A stretch of DNA of 64,000 nucleotides from Papio anubis (Eukaryota; Chordata; Mammalia; Primates; Cercopithecidae): assembly GCF_008728515.1 (NCBI RefSeq), contig NC_044996.1, positions 102,183,287-102,247,286 on the forward strand, given 5' to 3'. The notes beneath the pieces are model-generated. The model searched no databases and was not told the origin of the DNA. It saw only the letters and a list, made by a program, of their open reading frames with translations. Positions 47,928 to 59,048 of this stretch are shown here, in pieces. The position numbers and the translations under genes were made by a program. Each line of letters starts with the position of its first letter. Within the stretch, counting starts at the first letter, position 1.

Positions 47928-50239
47928 GAAATACTATTGAGTTTTATACAGATTTTGTATCCCGAAACTTTACTGAAGTTGTTTATCAGTTCTAGGAGCC
48001 TTTGGGCAGAGATTATGGAGTCTTCTCTGTATAGAATCATATAATCTGCAAAAAGAGATAGTTTGACTTCATCTCTTCCTATCTGGATGCCTTTTATTTC
48101 TTTCTCTTGCCTGATTGCTCTGGCTATGACTTCCAGTACTATATTGAATAGAAGTACTAAGACTGGATATTTTTATCTTGTTCCAGTTCTAAGGGAAAAT
48201 GTTTCTAGCTTTTGCCTATTCAGTATAATGTTGGCTGTGGGCTCATCATAGATGGCTCTTATTATTTTGAGGTATATTCCTTCGATGCCTAGTTTGTTGA
48301 GGGTTTTTAACATGAAATGATGTTGAATCTTATTGAAAACTTTTTCTGCATCTATTGAGATGATCATGTGGGTTTTGTTTTTAGTTCCATATATGTGATT
48401 AATCACATTTATTAACTTGTCTATGTTGAAACAACCTTTCATCTCAGAGATAAAGCCTACTTGATCATAGTGGAATAGTTTCGGATGTGCGGCTGGATTA
48501 GATTTGCTAGTATTTTGTCCAGGAGTTTGGCATTTATATTCAGCAGGGATAGTGATCTGAAGTTTTCTTTTCTCACTGTGTTTCTGCCAGGTTTTGGTAT
48601 CAGGATGATTCTGGCCTCATAGAATGAGTTCAAGAGGAGTCCCTCCTCCTCAATTTTTTGGAATAGTGTCAGTAGGATTTGTACCAGCCCTTCTTTGTAC
48701 CTCTGGTAGAATTTGACTGAATCCATCTGTTCTGGGGCTTTTTCTAGTTGGTAGGTTTTTTATTACTGATTCAATTTTGGAACTGGTTATTGATCTTTTC
48801 AGGGTTTCAATTTTTTTTTTCCTGGTTCAATCTTGGGAGGCTGTATGTTACCAGGAATTTATTCATTTCTTGTAGGTTTTCTAGTTTGTGTTTTATAGAG
48901 GTTTTGTAGTAGCCTCTGAGGGCTTTTTTTTTTCTTTTTGTATTTCTGTAAAGTTGATGGTAATGTCCCCTTTGTCTTTTCTGATTGTGTTTATTTGGAT
49001 CTCTCTTTTTTCCCTTATTAATGTACATAGCAGCCTATCAATCTTATTTATTGTTCCTAAGAACCACCTTTTGGTTTCATTGACCCTTTGTATGGGTTTT
49101 AATGTCTCAATTTCATTCACTTCATCTGTGACTTTGCTTATTTCTTTTCTTCTGCTAGCTTTGGCTAGCTCTTATTTTTCTAGTTCCTCTAGGTGTGATA
49201 TTAGGTTTTTAATTTGATATGTTTCTAACTTCTTGATGTAGGTGGTTAGTGCTATAAACTTTCCTCTTAGCTCTGCTTTAGCTGTGTCCCAGAGATTCTG
49301 ATATGTTGTATCTTTGTTTTTATTAGTTTCAAAGATTTTTTTTTTTTTATTTCTGCCTTAATTTCATTGTTTACCCAAAAGTCATTCAGAAACCGGTTGG
49401 TTAATTTACATGTACTTGTATGATTTTGAGAGATCTACTGGTATTGATTTCTATTTTTATTGCACTGTGGTCTGAGAGTGTAGTTGGCATGATTACAGTT
49501 TTTAAAAATTAGTTGAGAATTGCTTTATGGCCAAGTGTGCAGTCAATCTTAAAGTATGTGCTGTGTGCAGATGAGAATGTATACTCTATTGTTGTTGAGT
49601 AGTGTATTCTGTACATGTCTGTTAAGTCCATTTGGTCAGGCATCGAGTTTAGGTCCTGAATATTTTTGTTTGTTTTCTTTCTTGTCGATCCAACACTGTC
49701 AATGGGGTGTTGAAGTCTCCCACTATTATTGTGTTGTTCACTAATAACAACACAATAATAGTAGGGGTAGGAAGGTCTTCTTAGGTCTCTAAGAACTTAT
49801 TTTATGAATATGGGTGTTCCAGTGTTGGTGCATATATATTTAGGATAGTTAAGACTTCTTGTCGAATTGAACCTTTTATCATTATGTAATACCCTTCTTT
49901 GTCCTTTTTTATTGTTGTTGGTTTAATGTCTGTTTTATTTTATATAAGCATATTAACTCCTGCTCTTTTTTGTTTTCCATTTGCTTGATAGATCTTTCTA
50001 CATCTGTTGAGCTTATGGGTGTCATTGCATGTGATGTGGGTCTCTTGAATACAGCATACAGTTGTGTCTTGTTTCTTTATCCAAGTTGCCACTCTGTGTC
50101 TTTTAAGTGGGGTATTCATCCCAACTACATTCAGGGTTGATATTAATATATGAGGATTTGAACCTGTCATCATGTTGTTAGCTGGTTGTTATGTGGACTT
50201 GATTGTACAGTTGCTGTATAATGTCAGTGGGCTATCTAC

Positions 50240-51180
50240 ATAAGTGTGTCTTTGTGACGGCAGGTGTTTGTCTTTTGTTTCTATGTGTAGCACTCCCTTA
50301 AGGACTTCTTGTAAGCCAGGCCTGGTGGTAAAGGATTCCCTTAGTATTTGCTTGTCTAAAAGGGATTTTATTTCTCCTTCACTTATGAAGCTTTGTTTGG
50401 CTGGATATGAAATTCTTGGTTAGATTTTTTTTTTTAATTATGCTGAATGTAGGCCCCCAATCTCTTCTGGCTTCTTGTGTTTTTGCTGAAAGGTCCACTG
50501 TTAGCCTGATGGGGTTTCCTTTGTAAGTGACCTGCTACTTCTCTCTAGCTGCCTTCAGGATTTTTTTCTTTCACATTGACTTTGGAGAATCTGATGACGG
50601 TGTCTTGGGGATGGTCATCTTGTGTATTATCTCACAAGGGTTCTCTGAATTTCCTGAATTTGTATGTTGACCTCAAGGTTGGAAAATTTTTCATGGACAA
50701 TATCCTCAAATACGTTTTCTAAGCTGCTTGCTCTCTCTCCATCTTTTTCAGGAATGCCAATGAGTCATAGGTTTGATCTTTTTATAGAATGCCATATTTC
50801 TTGGAGGTTTTGTTCATTTTTAAAAATTATTTTTTCTTTATTTTTGTTTGCCTGCATTGATTCAAAGGGACAGCCTTCAAACTCTGAAATTCTTTCCTCA
50901 GCTTGGTCTCTTCTGTTATTAATGCTTCCATTTTCATTCTGTAATGCCTGTAGTGAGTTTTTCACCTCAAGAAGTTCAGTTTGATTGTTTTTAAAAATCA
51001 AACTGGTTATGTTATCTTTCAACTCTTGGACCATATTACTATGTTCCTTGGATTGGGTTTCAACTTTCTCCTATAGGTTGATAAGCTTCCTTGAAATCCA
51101 GATTCTGAATTCCATGTCTGCCATTTCAGCCATTTCAGTCTGGCTAAGAACCATTGCTAGGGAACAAGTGTGGTCATTTT
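50240..51180 (-). pseudogene. L1 ORF1p pseudogene
   Basis: Minus-strand frame 51034-50765 contains a coiled-coil-like, charged segment (NSLQALQNENGS, AEERISEFEG) and the NLQEIWHSIKRSNL stretch that precedes the RRM in L1 ORF1p. The rest is broken. ORF1p is the trimeric RNA-binding chaperone of L1 particles. The left and right limits are approximate. Confidence 0.78.
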
Positions 51181-51202
51181 TTTTTTTTTTTTTTTTTTTT
51201 TG
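51177..51202 (-). repeat. Poly-A tract (poly-T on plus) within the L1
   Basis: Long T run between the ORF1 region and the 5' UTR of the reverse L1. Confidence 0.9.
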
Positions 51203-51249
51203 TCATGAGAAGACACTCTGGCTTTTTGAGTTGCCAGAGTTCTTGAATT

Positions 51250-52583
51250 GGCTCTTCCTCATCTGTGTGGGCTGATGTTCATTTAATCTTTGAAGTTGCT
51301 GTTTTCTGGATGGAAATTTTTGCTTTCATATTTTTTAATGTTCCTGAGGGTTTGACTATAGTATACTTTAGGTTTAATTGTTTGGCTTCATTTCTAACTG
51401 CTTCCAGAGAGCAAAGGCTCAGCTCAGCACTCTTTGGCTATGTGCTCTATCCCTGAGGGACTGGGAACAGGCCTGCAGCTTTATTCTCTTGCCCACTGAG
51501 TTAAGCACCTGATATATTGGAAGGGCCAAGGTGTTCCCAGTCTGTTGACAGTGACGCTCTGATGGGGGCTGCTGGCAAGAGTCCTCTGGAGGGGTGGCAA
51601 TAGACCCCTGCATGCATGCATGCCAGTGAGGCAGTCAGAGGTCACCATGTGTATGCATGCCACCAGGGCAGTGGCAGGTCCCTGTGTGTGTGTGTGTGTG
51701 CACGCACACACACTGGCAGGATGTGGGAGGGGTCCCTGTGTGCATGTGCACTGGAAGAGATGATAATGGGTCCCTATGTGCGTGTGTGCTGGCTGGGGTA
51801 CTGGTGAGGGAGCAGGGAGATGCTGTGGATAAGTGTGTGCTGGTGGGGAAGGGCTGCAGGTGGTGCCAAAAAAACGCTGGCAGGGTGAAATGTGCAGGTG
51901 AGTGAGTGCTTGTGGGAGTCAATCTATAAAAGCACATGGATGGTTAGGCGGGGTTTGCTGGCAAAAGAGCTGTGGCAGTGGCTGCTGGTAAACTGAGGCT
52001 GCCCCGCAAGCAGGTGCTGCAAGGCAAGGACCCTGGGAGAGGCCAGCAGGCAGTGGGTTACTCAGGTCAGACTGCCTCCATCCCATGGGCAAGACAACCC
52101 TCCTCTTTAGATGCAGCTGATAACAGACTAGAGCCACCTAGAAGAATATGGTGAGCCTTGAGCGATGAGTGCCTATGGCTGTGCTGCATTGCAGCCAGCC
52201 ATTCCTGCACCAAGCCCTCTGGACTCCACACAGGCTGGAGTTCTGTCTGTGCCAACTCTTAAGGCAGTTCTCCCTGTCGGACCAGATGTCCAAGGGGGTC
52301 ATGGGGTCTCCTGGACCTGGGATCTTGGAGATTCATGGCAAGAGTGGGCCACTCTATGTCTGTTTCGCTTATCCCTTCTCTAGGAGCCACTTAGTGTCAG
52401 AAATATGTCGTGGTGCTTGGCAGTTCCCAGCGTCCTTCGCTTTCAGCCTGGGGCCTGCATCTGCCCTCTGTTCACACTCAATGCCTTATTTTTGAAGATC
52501 TATTTGGAGTGTGTTGGTCTACCTGCTGATCTTGTCTCTCTTGGTGGGTGCATCTAGTAAGCCATCTTGACTCTCCCTGCCCC
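51250..52583 (-). promoter_or_regulatory. L1 5' UTR / former internal promoter
   Basis: GC-richer than surroundings and contiguous with the L1 5' end. It contains a degenerate tandem array at 51640-51870. Family knowledge: this part of L1 drives sense and antisense transcription; activity here is unknown. Confidence 0.7.
51640..51870. repeat. Degenerate TG-rich tandem array in L1 5' UTR
   Basis: Units of roughly 38-55 bp of the form ggtccctgtgtg...gtgtgctggc... recur about four times, with an internal (tg)n(ca)n core at 51678-51712. Open frames here (51635-51937 and others) are artefacts of the array. Confidence 0.75.
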
Positions 52584-53637
52584 ACAATTTTCTGATAAAC
52601 CTAAATGAGATTCACAACTGCTAGGAAATTCTTCATCTTAATGTTTCCATATCAGTCCATCAGTCAGGAGGGTAAAGCTCTTTAAGCAGAGGTTCTCTAT
52701 CACTTGTTTGCTTGCACTTTTATTTTATCCTACTGAACAGTGATTTCCTAGCCATGTCTTTTTTTCATACAAATATTTTTAAGAGAGAAATCTTTGAACT
52801 GGCTTGCATAGAATCTTAGAGGAAGCATGATGTAGAACTTTGGCACATGCTTGTAAATTAAATAATTTTTCAAGTAGTGGAAATGAATGAACGAGGCAGT
52901 CAAAGAAGAGAGACTATGTACAAAAGAAATACAAGACCTAATATATTAACATGTCAGTATATCTACCACCTCCCCACTGCTCTCATGCCCTCACTCCCAA
53001 GTGGAAAATTTTTCTCTTCTCTGAACTTTTCTACTTTCTTTTTTTTTTTTTTTTTTTTTCATGGACAGGGATCATTCCTCCTCTGAATGCATGGGCCCTG
53101 TGGAAAGAAAATTAATTTATTTACATATTCCCAAGGAAGCCCAAATGCCTGCTGTTCAGTTGCTGAATGAATACATTTTGTAAAAATGGTATAGATAGTG
53201 AAGATACTATATGGCTGTATCGCTCATCACAGAAGGAACATTGAAGCAGCATATTTTCTAAGATTATACTTCCTCTCCTTCATACATGCTTTTCATGTAC
53301 CTTATTATATTCAAAGAGAGGTAGGACAAGAAGCCCTTCTTTCAGTAGCCCGATCTCCTTGCAGGAGTTTCCCAGCTAATCAGAATTTCAAGGAACACCA
53401 ACAATGCCTCTGCTCTTTGCTCTTTTGAAGAGTTTTAACTGCTTACATTATTCCTCCACCACAGAGAAAACTCTTAGATTATATTAGAAGAAAGCATAAT
53501 TTTAGACAGATATTTGAAAACAGTTTTACCTCCACAAAAGAAAAAGAAAAACCTCAATGGTAGCCAGTAGAGGTAGCAGAAAAAGCATAATGCAACACTT
53601 TACCAATTTTATTAATTTATGCAATAAATACCTACTG
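52584..53637. other. Unique DNA with a poly-T tract
   Basis: No gene. A 21-nt T run at 53039-53059, preceded by a pyrimidine-rich stretch from about 53000, has no recognised retroelement attached. Confidence 0.45.
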
Positions 53638-53800
53638 AGTACAGATGCTCTTCGACTCATGATCAGGTTATGTCCAGATAAACCACATCCTAAGTCAAGG
53701 AGTATAATGAATGTGTATGGCTTTTATATTATAGTAAAGTTGTAAAGTCGAAAAATTGTAGTTGAACCCATCGTAAATTGGGAACTGTCCATAATACTCT
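53638..53800. mobile_element. Tigger-like (TcMar) MITE, internally deleted
   Basis: Left: acagatgctcttcgactcatgatc...ataaacc; right: gtaaagtcgaaaaattgtag...catcgtaaattggg. These are the inverted ends of a cgact(t)acgat-type Tigger MITE with the middle missing. Subfamily uncertain. Confidence 0.65.
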
Positions 53801-53823
53801 GTAATGTCCATAATACTCTGTGT
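53787..53823 (+). repeat. Tandem duplication of about 19 bp
   Basis: tgtccataatactctgt occurs twice in direct succession at the end of the Tigger-like element. Confidence 0.9.
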
Positions 53824-54061
53824 GGGGAATCAAGCAAGAAAATAGTTCTGCCCTCAAATACTTACGGCCCATTTCCACAATCTAAAATTGAAAAGCATAT
53901 ATGATACTAATGTTAAATAGTCCAATTCAATAAATTTCATCAGCATGAAAATACCAAAATAACTGTGTTTTTTTTCTGGGCCAAATGTTGTACAAATACA
54001 TCACTATTGTAAGGGACAAAAAGTAATAACTTTTCCTTACTCATTGCTAAATTCATGACTG
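53801..54061. other. Unique DNA
   Basis: Short AT-rich stretch without recognised repeat other than the end of the tandem duplication. Confidence 0.4.
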
Positions 54062-54446
54062 TGTATTGGTCTGTTCTCATATTCCTATAAAGAACTACCT
54101 GAAACTGGGTAACTTATAAAGAAATTAAGTTTGACTCAAAGTTCTGCAGGCTGTACAGGTAGCATGGCTGGGAGCCCTCAGAAAACTTACAACTGTGGTG
54201 GAAGGTGAAGGGGGAGCAAGCACTGTCCTCAAATGGCAGATCAGGGGAGAGAGACAGAGCAAAGGGGGGAAGTGCTTCACACTTTAAAACAACCAGATCT
54301 GATGAGAACTCACTCACTATTATGAGACCAGCAAAGAGAAAATCTGCCCCCATGATCCAATGACCTCCCACCAGGTCCCTCTCACAACACTGAGGATTAC
54401 AATTCAACATGCAATTTGGGTGGGGACACAGAGCCAAACCATATCA
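54062..54446 (-). repeat. MaLR 3' LTR, reverse
   Basis: 385 bp, complete: tgtattggtctgttctcat ... tttgggtggggacacagagcc ... atatca. Confidence 0.88.
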
Positions 54447-56125
54447 TTTCCTTCGTGGCCCCTCTCAAATCTCATGTCCTTCTCAGATTTCAAAATACAA
54501 TCATGCCTTTCCAACAGTCCCTCAAAATCTTAACTCATTCCAGCAGTAACTGAAAAGTCCAACTCCAAAGTCTCATCTGAGACAAGGTAAGTCCCTTCCA
54601 CCTATGAGCTTGTAAAATAAAAAACAAGTTAGTTACTTCCAAGATACAATGGGGGTATAGATATTGCATAAATTCTCCTGTTCCAAAAGGGAGAAATTGG
54701 CCAAAACAAAGGGGCTACAGGACCCATGCAAGTCCAAAAGCCAACAGGGAAATCATTAAATCTTCAAGCTCTGAAATTATCTCCTTTGACTCCATGTCTT
54801 AAATCCAGGCCACACTGATACAAGGGGTGGGTGCCTAAGACTTTGGGAATCCATATCTCTGTGGTTTTGTAGGGTACAGCTCTCTCAGATGCTTCCATGG
54901 GCTGGCATTGAGTGCCTTCATCTTTTCCAGGTGCATGATGCAAGCTGTAGGTGAATTTACCTTTCTGGGGTCAGGAGAACAGTGGCCTTCTTCTCACAGC
55001 TCCACTAAGCAGTGCCCCAGGGGGGACTCTGTGTGGGGACTCCAACCCCACATTTCCCTTCCCCACTGACCTAGCAGAGGTTCTCCATGAGGACTCTGCC
55101 CCTGCAGCAGACTTTTGCGTGGACATCCAGACATTTCAATATATGCTCTGAAATCTAGGCACAGGCTCCCAAGGCTCAACTCTTTCCCTCTGTGTACACA
55201 CAGGCCCAAGGCTACATGGAAGCGACCAAGTCTTGGGGCTTGCACCCTTGGAAGCAATGTCTCAAGCTGTACCTTGGCCCTTTATAGCCACGGCCGGAGC
55301 TAGAGCTGCCACAATGCAGAGTACCATGTCTGCCTGCACAGAGCAGAGGGGCCTGTGCATTTTTTTCTTCTAGGCCTCCAGGTCTGTGATGAGAGGAACC
55401 ATTTTTTTTTCTTCTAGGAAATGATTTTTTTCTTCTAGGCCTCCAGGCCTGTGATGAGAGGATCTGCCATAAAATCTCTGAAATGCCATAGAGGCATTTT
55501 CTCCTTTGTCTTGGCTATTAACATTTGGTTCCTCTTTGCTTATGCAAATTGTTGCAGCAGGCTTGAATGCCTCCCCAGAAAATGTTTTTTGGTTTTTTTT
55601 TTTCTACCACGTGGTCAGGCTGCAAATTTTCCAAATTTTCATGCTCTGCTTTGCTTTTTAATGTAAGTTCCAATTTCAGACCATCTTTTCACAAATGCAC
55701 ATGAATGTATGCTATTAGAGGGAGTCAAGTCACATCTTGAATGATTTGCTGCTTACACATTTCTCCCAACAGATACCCTAAATCATCTCTCTCAAGTTCA
55801 AAGCTCCACAGATCCCTAGAACAGGGGCACAATGCCATAAGTTTATTTGCTAAAAGCATAGCAAGAGTGACCTTTACTTCAGTTCCCAATAAGTTCCTCA
55901 TATCAATCTGAGACCTCAGCCTGGACTTTACTGTCCATATCACTATCAGCATTTCAGTCACAACAATTTAACAAGTCTCTAGGAATACCAAACTCTCTTT
56001 CATCTTCTTGTCTTCTTCTGAGTCCTCCAAACTGTTCCAACCTCTGCTGGTTACTCAGTATCAAAGTCACTTCTACATTTTCAGGTATCTTTATAGCAAT
56101 GCCCTACCTCGCTGGTACCAATTTT
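54447..56125 (-). mobile_element. MaLR internal region, reverse
   Basis: Right part aligns with 12945-13687. Minus-strand frame 55725-55961 (78 aa) contains DLWSFELERDDLGYLLGEM, homologous to the frames at 10536-10739 and 13160-13501. A segment is duplicated at 55361-55397 and 55425-55461. No coding capacity remains. Confidence 0.85.
55361..55461. repeat. Direct duplication inside the MaLR internal region
   Basis: ttttttcttctaggcctcc...ctgtgatgagagga occurs at 55361-55397 and 55425-55461 (64-bp offset), with a third partial ttttcttctagg at about 55405-55418. Confidence 0.88.
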
Positions 56126-56405
56126 CTATATTAATCCATTCTCACATTGCAATAAAGAACTACTTGAGACTGGGTAATTTATAAAGAGTAGAGTTTTATT
56201 TGACTCATAGTTCTGCAGGCTGTACAGGTAGCATGGCTGGAAGGCCTCAGTAAGCTTACAATCATGGCAGAAGGCAAATAAGAAGCAAGTACTGTCTTCA
56301 TATAGTGGAGCAGGAGAGAGAGTGAAGGGGGAACTGCTACACACTTTCAAACAACTAGATCTCATGAGAACTCACTCACTATGACGAGAACAGCAAAGGG
56401 AAATA
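56126..56405 (-). repeat. Truncated MaLR 5' LTR, reverse
   Basis: Aligns with the left LTR but stops after cagcaaagggaaat, where the other copy continues ctgcccccatgatcc. Confidence 0.85.
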
Positions 56406-56660
56406 TATTAGTCCATTCTCACACTGCTATGAAGAAATACCTGAAACTGGGTAATTTATAAAGGAAAGAGGTTCTTTTGACTCATGGTTCTGCATGGCTG
56501 GGGAGACCTCAGGAAACTTATAATCATGGTAGAAGGGGAAGGAAACATGTCCTTCTTCACATGGTGGCAGGAGAGAGAAATGCCAAGCAAAGCAGGGGAA
56601 AGCTCCTTAGAAAACCATCAGATCTCATGAGAGTTCACTCACTATCACAAGAACACCATA
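56406..56660 (-). mobile_element. Second MaLR LTR fragment abutting the provirus
   Basis: tattagtccattctcacactgc opens another LTR of the same class directly at the break of the previous one. It ends near 56660 after cacaagaacaccatagg. It lacks the gctgtacaggtagca segment of its neighbour, so it comes from a different copy or subfamily. Confidence 0.82.
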
Positions 56661-57133
56661 GGATAACAAATTTATTTAGTAAGAGTTTTACATGACACGA
56701 GGCCTTCAGAAATGAAAAGCCAACCTCCCACGGAGGCACAAAAGCTTATAAACCATCTTTTAAAAAATAATTTTTATTTTTATATTTTTAGATACAAAAT
56801 TTCTCTGCTGACTGAACCACAGTTACTGCTTCTATTCACATTTCATTGGCCCAGGCAGGTAGAGGACTGCAACTACTTTAAAGGACAATGGGACAATTCA
56901 ATTCTATCAGATACCTGGAAGGAGGAGAACCGAACTACTTGTTTACAGCCTTAATAATACACTTTCCAAAGCATATTTTAGAAAAGCTAGAAAGCTGAAA
57001 GTCTCCTAAAACCGTTAAAGTAATATCAGTGACAAGAAATTTGAAGAATTCAGTTTCAGGTGTCTTCAACTGGAAGTTTTAACAAATAGTCAACAAAGAA
57101 ATTCTTTTCATCTGTTACAAATTCATCACAATA
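56661..57133. other. Unclassified DNA, possible old LTR
   Basis: No defining ends. Minus-strand AATAAA near 56672 and a CCAAT-like element are compatible with an LTR but not proof. Confidence 0.35.
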
Positions 57134-58390
57134 TAACTGGGTAGACATATGCAAAGGATTAAAACTGGACCCCATACCTATACCACATATAAAAATTAAC
57201 TCCAGATGGATTAAAGACTTAAATATAAAACCCAAAACTATAGAAACCCTAGAAGAAAATCTAGGCAATATAATTCAGGACATAGGTACAGACAAAGATT
57301 TCATGATGAAAACACCAAAAGCAATTGCAACAAAAGCAAAAATTGATAAATGAGATCTAACTAAACTAAAAAGCTTCTGCACAGCAAAAGAAACTATCAA
57401 CAGAGTAATCAAACAACCTAGAGAATGGGACAAAATTTTTGCAAACTATGCATGCAACAAAGGTATAATAGCCAGCATCTATAAGGAACTTAAACAAACT
57501 CACAAGAAAAACAAACAGCTCCATTAATAAGTGGGCACAGGACATGAATAGACAAAAGAAGATATACATGCCCCCAACAATCATATGAGAAAAATACTCA
57601 GCATCACTGATTAGAGAATGCAAATCAAAAACACAATAAGATACCATGTCACAGCAGTCAGAATGGCTATTATAAAAAGTTAATAAATGACAGATGTTGG
57701 CAAGGTTGTGGAGAAAAAAAGAACACTTATACACTGTTGGTAGCAGTGTGAATTAACTCAACTATTGTGGAAGACAGTGTGGTGATTCCTCAAAGACCTA
57801 AAGACAGAAATATCATTTGCTGGGTATATACCCAAAGGAATATAAATTATCTTACTAGAAAGACACATGCACACAGAATTTTATATAAAGAAATTTATTT
57901 ATTTATTCACTATAGCAAAAACATGGAATCAACCTAAATACCTATCAATGATAGACTGGATAAAGAAAATGTGGTACATATACACCATGGAATACTATGA
58001 AGCCATAAAAAAGAAGGGAATCATGTCCTTTGCAGAGGCATGGATGGAGCTGGAGGCCATTATCCTTAGCAAACTAATGCAGGAACAGAAAACCAAACAC
58101 TACATGTTCTCACTTACAAGTAAGTTCTCACTTACAAGTTCTCACTTACATGTTCTCACTTACAAGTAAATGATGAGAACACATGGACACATAGAGGGGA
58201 ACAACACACACTGGGGTCTATTGGAGGGTGGAGGGTGGGAGGAGGGAGAGAATCAGGGAAAATAACTAATGAATACTAGGCTTAATACCTGGGTGATGAA
58301 GTAATCTGTATCGCAAACCCCCATGACATAAGTTTATCTATGTGACAAATCTGCATATGTACCCCTCAACTTAAATGTTAAAAAAAAAAT
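57134..58390 (+). mobile_element. 5'-truncated LINE-1 (older L1PA/L1PB)
   Basis: Starts in ORF2 (ataactgggtagacatatgc), passes the Cys-rich region, and has a 3' UTR (ggcttaatacctgggtgatg, gtttatctatgtgacaaatctgc) and an A tail at 58380-58390. The frame at 57867-58169 includes the C-terminal WYIYTMEYYEAIKKK segment. Other frames are broken. Confidence 0.88.
58106..58168 (+). repeat. 14-bp tandem array inside L1 ORF2 end
   Basis: gttctcacttacaa(gtaa) is repeated four times where a normal L1 has one copy (catgttctcacttataag). It is a local expansion. Confidence 0.92.
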
Positions 58391-58429
58391 GCCAATAAAA
58401 AAATGGGGGAATATACTCTGAATTACCTT

Positions 58430-59048
58430 ATAAGGCTAGTATAACCTTGATGTCTAAGATAATTCAAAAGAAATCCAAGAAATAATAATTAAAGGTAAAT
58501 CTTATTCATTAATATAGATACAAATATCCTGGACAAAATATTACATTCAATCAAACAATATTTGAAAATACACCACATCAGCCTATAGTGTTTATATCCC
58601 AGGAATGAAAGCATAGTAAAACATGAGAAAACCAATTTATATAATCCACCACATTAACATATTAAAAAGCATATATATGTATATGTACACACATATATTG
58701 TGTATATACTCACCTCGATAGATTTGGAAAAATCAATGCTATTTAACATCCATTATCTTTTTTTAATCATCTTTACTGAACAAGAGCAAATGCATTTTTG
58801 AAACATTTTTACTGAATAAGAGCAAACCTAAATCATACTCAATGGTAAATTCAGGTTCCAACTTTATCCCTGGTAGCAGAAGTAAGACAAGGATATCTCC
58901 TATCATTACATCCATCCTTTATTTTATCAGATGCCTTGGTCAGTGAAACAGAACAAGAAAAAGAAATAAAAGCTATTAGTCTAGGAAAGGAAGAATCATA
59001 CTATCATTTTTCATGGATGACACAATGTGCATTTAGAAAATCAAGAAG
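58430..59048 (+). mobile_element. Old L1M fragment, target of the L1PA insertion
   Basis: RT-region landmarks: ccaggaatgaaagcatagta, gatgccttggtcagtgaaa, aataaaagctattagtctagg and tttttcatggatgacac (F-M-D-D replacing FADD). It is interrupted by the full-length L1 at 59049; aaaatcaagaagaa (59035-59048) is the likely left target duplication. Confidence 0.75.

Larger units (their letters stand above)
46020..50173 (-). pseudogene. L1 ORF2p (endonuclease/reverse transcriptase) pseudogene
   Basis: The N-terminus is readable at 50173-49940 with the STLNVVGMN and CCIQETHITC endonuclease motifs, so the catalytic Glu is kept. RT segments occur at 48726-48457 (FYEARIILIPKPGR) and 48442-48173 (IISIDAEKVFNKIQ, PTANIILNRQKLE). 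The C-terminal region lies near 46492-46196. Frameshifts, stops and an Alu (47616-47927) separate the pieces. ORF2p in a live element nicks target DNA and reverse-transcribes L1 RNA; this copy cannot. Confidence 0.88.
45781..52583 (-). mobile_element. Full-length older LINE-1 (L1PB/old L1PA type), reverse, split by AluY
   Basis: Runs from a 3' UTR with a (GAA)-rich tail at 45781 to a 5' end at about 52583. On the minus strand the 5' end opens with gagagtcaagatggcttac, the usual L1 start. Without the Alu it is about 6.5 kb, i.e. full length: 5' UTR (about 51250-52583), ORF1 (about 50240-51200), ORF2 (about 46020-50173), 3' UTR. Both ORFs are broken. No clear target duplication. Confidence 0.88.
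54062..56405 (-). mobile_element. MaLR provirus (THE1/MST type), reverse, one LTR truncated
   Basis: Left LTR 54062-54446 (3' LTR in element orientation), internal 54447-56125, right LTR 56126-56405 (5' LTR lacking its outer about 100 bp). Left LTR starts tgtattggtctgttctc and ends ccaaaccatatca. Overall structure parallels the forward provirus at 9950-12338. Frames are decayed. Confidence 0.88.

Noticed and set aside
53036..53059. Poly-T tract as the tail of a reverse processed pseudogene
   Set aside because: No recognisable transcript sequence to its right and no flanking duplication; pyrimidine-rich sequence extends to its left.
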